From Caldivirga sp. MU80 (GTDB lineage Archaea; Thermoproteota; Thermoprotei; Thermoproteales; Thermocladiaceae), in contig NZ_LCTF01000001.1 of assembly GCF_001663375.1 (NCBI RefSeq), positions 1 through 64,000 on the forward strand: a stretch of 64,000 nucleotides of DNA, given 5' to 3'. The translations under genes were made by a program, and so were the position numbers. The notes under the pieces are model-generated. The model worked only from the letters and a program-made list of their open reading frames with translations, had not been told where the DNA came from and did no database searches. Of the stretch, positions 60,760 through 64,000 are shown in pieces (the first letter of the stretch is position 1; every line of letters starts with the position of its first letter).

Positions 60760-62769
60760 TGCGTAAAGCCCCAAACCACTGCTCACCCTGTTTGAATCAC
60801 GCCCACTGGTGGTGCTGGGGCTAATGCTTGTTATGTTTGATAAGACCATAGATATGTACTTGGTGTTGAGTATTATCGGTAGGTTAACAATGCTGGTCTG
60901 CTCAACTATAATGTCAACCGTGGGTGTGGGTGATGCGTTAATTATGAGGTTACTGAGGTACTGGTTATACATTCCCCTAGCCACCCCGTAATACGCCTCA
61001 TACCTATACAGTTCACCTAGCACGCTAGCCCTCTGGTATTGCAGGCTTTGGTTAATTGCTGTGCTAAACAGTATGTACTGCCCAGTAACGTTGAAGTAAA
61101 TGTTCATGAGCCTCATTGATGCATTTTGAAGTTGACTGCTGGTTAATAGGAGGCCATTTATTATGCCTGTTAAGTTGCCGTAAAGTGACGTGGGTACTGA
61201 TAAGGCCTCATTAAGCTTACCCAACGTTGAGTTGAGGGTTGTGGTGGTTGAATTAAGGACATTGCCCAGGTAGTTTAATGCGATGTAAAGTGAGTATACG
61301 CTTTGATTAGTCTTAACAAGTGTATTACTTATGTTGGTTAAGGTCACCACTATGGCAGTTCCCCTAGTGTTTAATTGATATGCCACTTCACTTAACTGCC
61401 TACTAGCCGCCACCACCCCCATCTCAGCCTCACTGACGTAACCCTCAAGCTTAAGCACGGTCTCCCTCATGGCCTCCACATCGTTAATTAACTTACTTAA
61501 CTTACCCAGTACATCAGCCTTAACCTTGCCATTAATGTCGAGTGAATTAATTTCATTATACAGGTTGGTTAAATTGCCTTGAACGTAGCCAAGGTATTGG
61601 TAGAACCCGGCCAGTGTCCCATTGGCAGTGTTCAGTATCGGTATCAGTTCCATTAATGTGAGGTTGTACTGCTCAATCTCCCCATAGGCGTACACCACAT
61701 CTGAAATGACCTCATACTGGAGGTTAATGATCTCGTTATTAAGTTGAGTTAGGTTACTCATTATTTGCCTAAGTGACGTCGAAACCATCGGTATCGTCGA
61801 GTTGAGCTTACCTAGGACACCGTACTCAGCCCTTAACGCGTAGTCAACTTCATAAACCTGGAGTAGAAGTAGGCTCTCAATTACCCTTGTTGAGTTAATG
61901 TAGTAGGCTGACTGCCTATACAGGGCGGCGGTCGTGTTTAGCAGGTATGATAATTGATATAGGTCATTGAGGAGTATGGTTGCGTTACCGCTTATTGGCC
62001 TTATGTAAGGTATATTGTTGAGCCTCAGCATGGTGGTGTTTAACTGATTAATCACAGTGCTGAGGTAGCTTAGGTAGTAGTATAGGTCTATCGACGATGA
62101 TAGGGTTAATGTACCTAGATTAATGGCGCTCCAATTACCTGAACCAGTGGTTATGAACGTTATGTTCAACCCAATGGAACCATTCATGGGTATCTCACCG
62201 GACCAGTACACGTAATCCCCAGTACCTATACTAACTAGACCAGTTGGTGGAGGTGAGTAGTAGAAGTTGATATTGTTTTGGAGGGGTAAGTATGCGTTAT
62301 ACGTTAGTGGTAACCCCAGTATGTTTGATGCATTGACCAACAGAGTGAGCCTAATGCCTGAACTCCCGTTAATTACCTGGCTTAACCCAGCAGACCCGTT
62401 GATTAGGTAGTTGAAGTTGATTATGTAGCCGCTGATTAATGGATTCTGGAACTCGACGTTAAGTGTAACCGTTTCAAATGGGTTAATGCTGACGTTCCAG
62501 TACACGTCATAACCCTTCATGAAGTATCCATTTGACGCATATACTATTGTTGAGTATGGTGGCAGTTTAAAACCCACAGTCACCTTCACCGCTGATGCAT
62601 TCTCATTAACCAGGTTAACACTGTAGACTACGTACGACTTAACGCTACTGCTTGTGTAGTAGTTGATGAAGTTGATTGTGTAGGTTACTGATAGGGGGCT
62701 TGAGGCATTAGCCGTATGAACAGCCACTAGCGCCACCAAGGCTACCAACACTAACCCCAGCTTCAACAC
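60673..62769 (-). CDS. Large secreted, C-terminally anchored protein, Asn/Ser/Leu-rich
   Basis: The protein has a signal sequence (LKLGLVLVALVALVAV), a beta-rich first part to about residue 220, a long helical, coiled-coil-like part with many Asn-x-Ser/Thr sites, and a C-terminal membrane anchor (LYASVAAALALAAGLIL) followed by basic residues. The family is not known to me. Start GTG 62769 lies 13 bases after the ABC ATPase stop; the frame is open to ATG 62841, which would overlap that gene. An outer sensor, pilus-like or adhesion role linked to the ABC ATPase is possible. Confidence 0.72.
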   Translation of the reverse strand: MLKLGLVLVALVALVAVHTANASSPLSVTYTINFINYYTSSSVKSYVVYSVNLVNENASAVKVTVGFKLPPYSTIVYASNGYFMKGYDVYWNVSINPFETVTLNVEFQNPLISGYIINFNYLINGSAGLSQVINGSSGIRLTLLVNASNILGLPLTYNAYLPLQNNINFYYSPPPTGLVSIGTGDYVYWSGEIPMNGSIGLNITFITTGSGNWSAINLGTLTLSSSIDLYYYLSYLSTVINQLNTTMLRLNNIPYIRPISGNATILLNDLYQLSYLLNTTAALYRQSAYYINSTRVIESLLLLQVYEVDYALRAEYGVLGKLNSTIPMVSTSLRQIMSNLTQLNNEIINLQYEVISDVVYAYGEIEQYNLTLMELIPILNTANGTLAGFYQYLGYVQGNLTNLYNEINSLDINGKVKADVLGKLSKLINDVEAMRETVLKLEGYVSEAEMGVVAASRQLSEVAYQLNTRGTAIVVTLTNISNTLVKTNQSVYSLYIALNYLGNVLNSTTTTLNSTLGKLNEALSVPTSLYGNLTGIINGLLLTSSQLQNASMRLMNIYFNVTGQYILFSTAINQSLQYQRASVLGELYRYEAYYGVARGMYNQYLSNLIINASPTPTVDIIVEQTSIVNLPIILNTKYISMVLSNITSISPSTTSGRDSNRVSSGLGLYASVAAALALAAGLILNKRKYITGNATYRP

Positions 62770-62782
62770 CTTAACCGGTGGG

Positions 62783-63643
62783 CTAGCCGTTGGTAATCTC
62801 CTCAAGCCTCGATATTTCCTGCTCAATCCTATGCACATCATCTGCTAATCTACTGCTCTTCCTAGCTAATAAATCTATTTTAAGCCCCTCCACGTAAGCC
62901 TTAACCATGTCCTTAACGTTGACGCTACCTATGTTTATCCTCTCCACAACACCTGACTCGTAGATTCTACCACCCCTAATGTTAAGCACCCTACTACCCA
63001 CCTGGGCGACGTCGGGGTTATGGGTGGCTATTATCATTGTTACGCCGATGGCTCTATTAAGCACGTTTATTAGGGCCAGTAACCTTGATGCGCTAACCGG
63101 GTCCAGGGCGCCTGTGGGTTCGTCCATTATTATGAAGCTTGGGTTTAGTGCTAAAGCCCTAGCTAGGGCAACCATCTGCTGTTGGCCACCCGACAGTTGA
63201 TTGGGGAAGTAAGTGGCGTATGGGGTTAACCTAACCAGCTCCAATAGGTACCTAGCCTTGGCCTCGGCCATTGATCTATCGTATAAGCCGCTCATTATCA
63301 TGGGCATCATAACGTTTTCAAGGGCTGTTAGGTTCTGTATCAGGTTGTATTGCTGAAACAGGAACCCAACCTTAAATAGCCTAAACTTAGCTAACTCACC
63401 CTCGCTCATATCTGTAACATCCACGCCGTCTAGGTAAACCCTACCATTGGTTGGCCTATCAAGCATCCCTATTATGTTGAGAAGTGTTGACTTACCTGAA
63501 CCACTAGGGCCCATTATAATGACTACCTCACCTCTATGTATGCTTAGGTTGACGTTAATCAATGCATCAACATACACAGACTCGGATATGTAGTACCTCT
63601 TACTCACGTTAACTAACCTAACCACAAAATCATCATTACTCAT
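62783..63643 (-). CDS. ABC transporter ATPase (MacB/LolD type)
   Basis: The ATP-binding subunit of an ABC system. It has Walker A GPSGSGKST, the Q-loop FLFQQYNL, signature LSGGQQQMVALARAL, Walker B FIIMDEPTGALD and the H-loop IATHNP. The sequence type is that of MacB/LolD/FtsE-like systems, which act on outer or periplasmic substrates. A C-terminal extension of about 60 residues forms a helix (HRIEQEISRLEEI). The permease is not adjacent; the next gene downstream encodes a secreted protein. A TATA-like TTAATAAAG near 63665 fits ATG 63643. Confidence 0.92.
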   Translation of the reverse strand: MSNDDFVVRLVNVSKRYYISESVYVDALINVNLSIHRGEVVIIMGPSGSGKSTLLNIIGMLDRPTNGRVYLDGVDVTDMSEGELAKFRLFKVGFLFQQYNLIQNLTALENVMMPMIMSGLYDRSMAEAKARYLLELVRLTPYATYFPNQLSGGQQQMVALARALALNPSFIIMDEPTGALDPVSASRLLALINVLNRAIGVTMIIATHNPDVAQVGSRVLNIRGGRIYESGVVERINIGSVNVKDMVKAYVEGLKIDLLARKSSRLADDVHRIEQEISRLEEITNG

Positions 63644-63753
63644 TTCGATAAGCTAACTCAACCGCTTTATTAACCCTTTCTATTGTGGGAACCGGAACCT
63701 TTGCGTAAGGTAAAGGGCTAATCTTTAAATACATAAGATTAAGCGACCTAACC

Positions 63754-64000
63754 ATGGGTTACCTGGAGCCTATGGTGCAGATACCGTTCCTGGAGCCTCT
63801 CATAAACTTCCTACTTAAGATACCTGTCATTGGGCCAATAGTGAACTTCCTACTGTGGACACCCATATTTGCCGTGTGGTTTGTCCCAGGGCTAATCGGC
63901 TTGTTCATACCGTTGATATTCGTAATATGGTGGGAGAGGAAGGCGGCCGCCAGGGTTCAGTGGAGGTATGGACCACTTGAAATATCTAAGAGACTTGGTG
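63754..64000 (+). CDS. nuoH: NADH dehydrogenase-like complex subunit H (3' partial)
   Basis: Subunit H (Nqo8) is the membrane subunit of complex I-like enzymes next to the quinone site. The window shows the first 82 codons: amphipathic start, a first membrane helix (PGLIGLFIPLIFVIWW) and the family signature ERKAAARVQWRYGP. TATA box CTTTAAATACATAA near 63723-63736 lies some 25 bases before ATG 63754. The remainder and the other subunit genes would lie to the right. Confidence 0.9.
   Translation, partial: MGYLEPMVQIPFLEPLINFLLKIPVIGPIVNFLLWTPIFAVWFVPGLIGLFIPLIFVIWWERKAAARVQWRYGPLEISKRLG

Noticed and set aside
1-64000. CRISPR arrays, rRNA genes and replication origin
   Set aside because: No regular spaced repeats, no rRNA-like sequence and no origin-like cluster next to a Cdc6/Orc gene were seen anywhere in the window.

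Overview
The window looks like the chromosome of a hyperthermophilic crenarchaeon of the Thermoproteales, most likely Caldivirga or a close relative. The reasons are archaeal ribosomal proteins (S27e, L31e, L39e), PDCD5, aIF6, SBDS, SRP54, an NFACT/Rqc2 protein, A-type ATPase subunit D, isopentenyl phosphate kinase, a membrane pyrophosphatase, and TATA boxes about 25-30 bases before the start of leaderless genes. A stand-alone 3' half of a split tRNA with its own promoter (13921-13983) is a trait known from Caldivirga. The genus call is an inference.

Layout. 1-1181: right part of an IS200/IS605-type element with tnpB, joined to the C-terminal remnant of a short-chain dehydrogenase gene. 1324-2866: a small unknown gene and a ribosomal block that includes a 52-residue L39e. 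3240-12526: central metabolism and redox (glutamate dehydrogenase, M42 peptidase, a two-subunit UxaA-type lyase divergent from a beta-hydroxyacid dehydrogenase, ATPase subunit D, thioredoxin reductase, superoxide dismutase, Lrp-type proteins). 13921-13983: split tRNA half. 14096-25271: secreted proteins and glycosidases (GH76-like, GH63/37-like), isopentenyl phosphate kinase, a tRNA methylthiotransferase, small conserved proteins and a LutB-like protein. 26494-31015: zinc ribbon, anion transporter, ferredoxin, siroheme sulfite/nitrite reductase and a permease. 31016-31973: a gene graveyard with a broken archaeal ATPase gene and an internally deleted IS copy. 31974-43871: TrmO, membrane proteins, an SDR, RtcA, SRP54, a KaiC-like ATPase with Tyr/Gln-rich tails, and a PIN-ATPase-KH protein. 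43931-43981: box C/D sRNA candidate. 44328-49379: L-rhamnose locus (GH78 rhamnosidase, Zn dehydrogenase, L-rhamnonate dehydratase). 49376-54385: NFACT, aIF6, SBDS and enolase. 54507-64000: H+-pyrophosphatase, a small unknown, aminotransferase plus amino acid permease, thymidylate kinase, a large secreted protein with an ABC ATPase, and the start of nuoH.

How the genes fit together. Sugar-acid and rhamnose catabolism are each arranged around divergent promoters that carry operator-like repeats. The ferredoxin, siroheme reductase and transporter cluster points to sulfur or nitrogen assimilation. aIF6, SBDS and NFACT form a large-subunit maturation and quality-control group. Two enzymes (MtaB-type and TrmO) would act on the same tRNA nucleotide, A37.

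The most notable items are the split tRNA half, the C/D sRNA candidate, two GC-rich structured RNA candidates (21131-21280 and 25296-25406), three copies of one IS605-type element in different states of decay, a pair of distantly related secreted proteins of unknown function, and a 27-bp near-perfect palindrome at 44066-44092.
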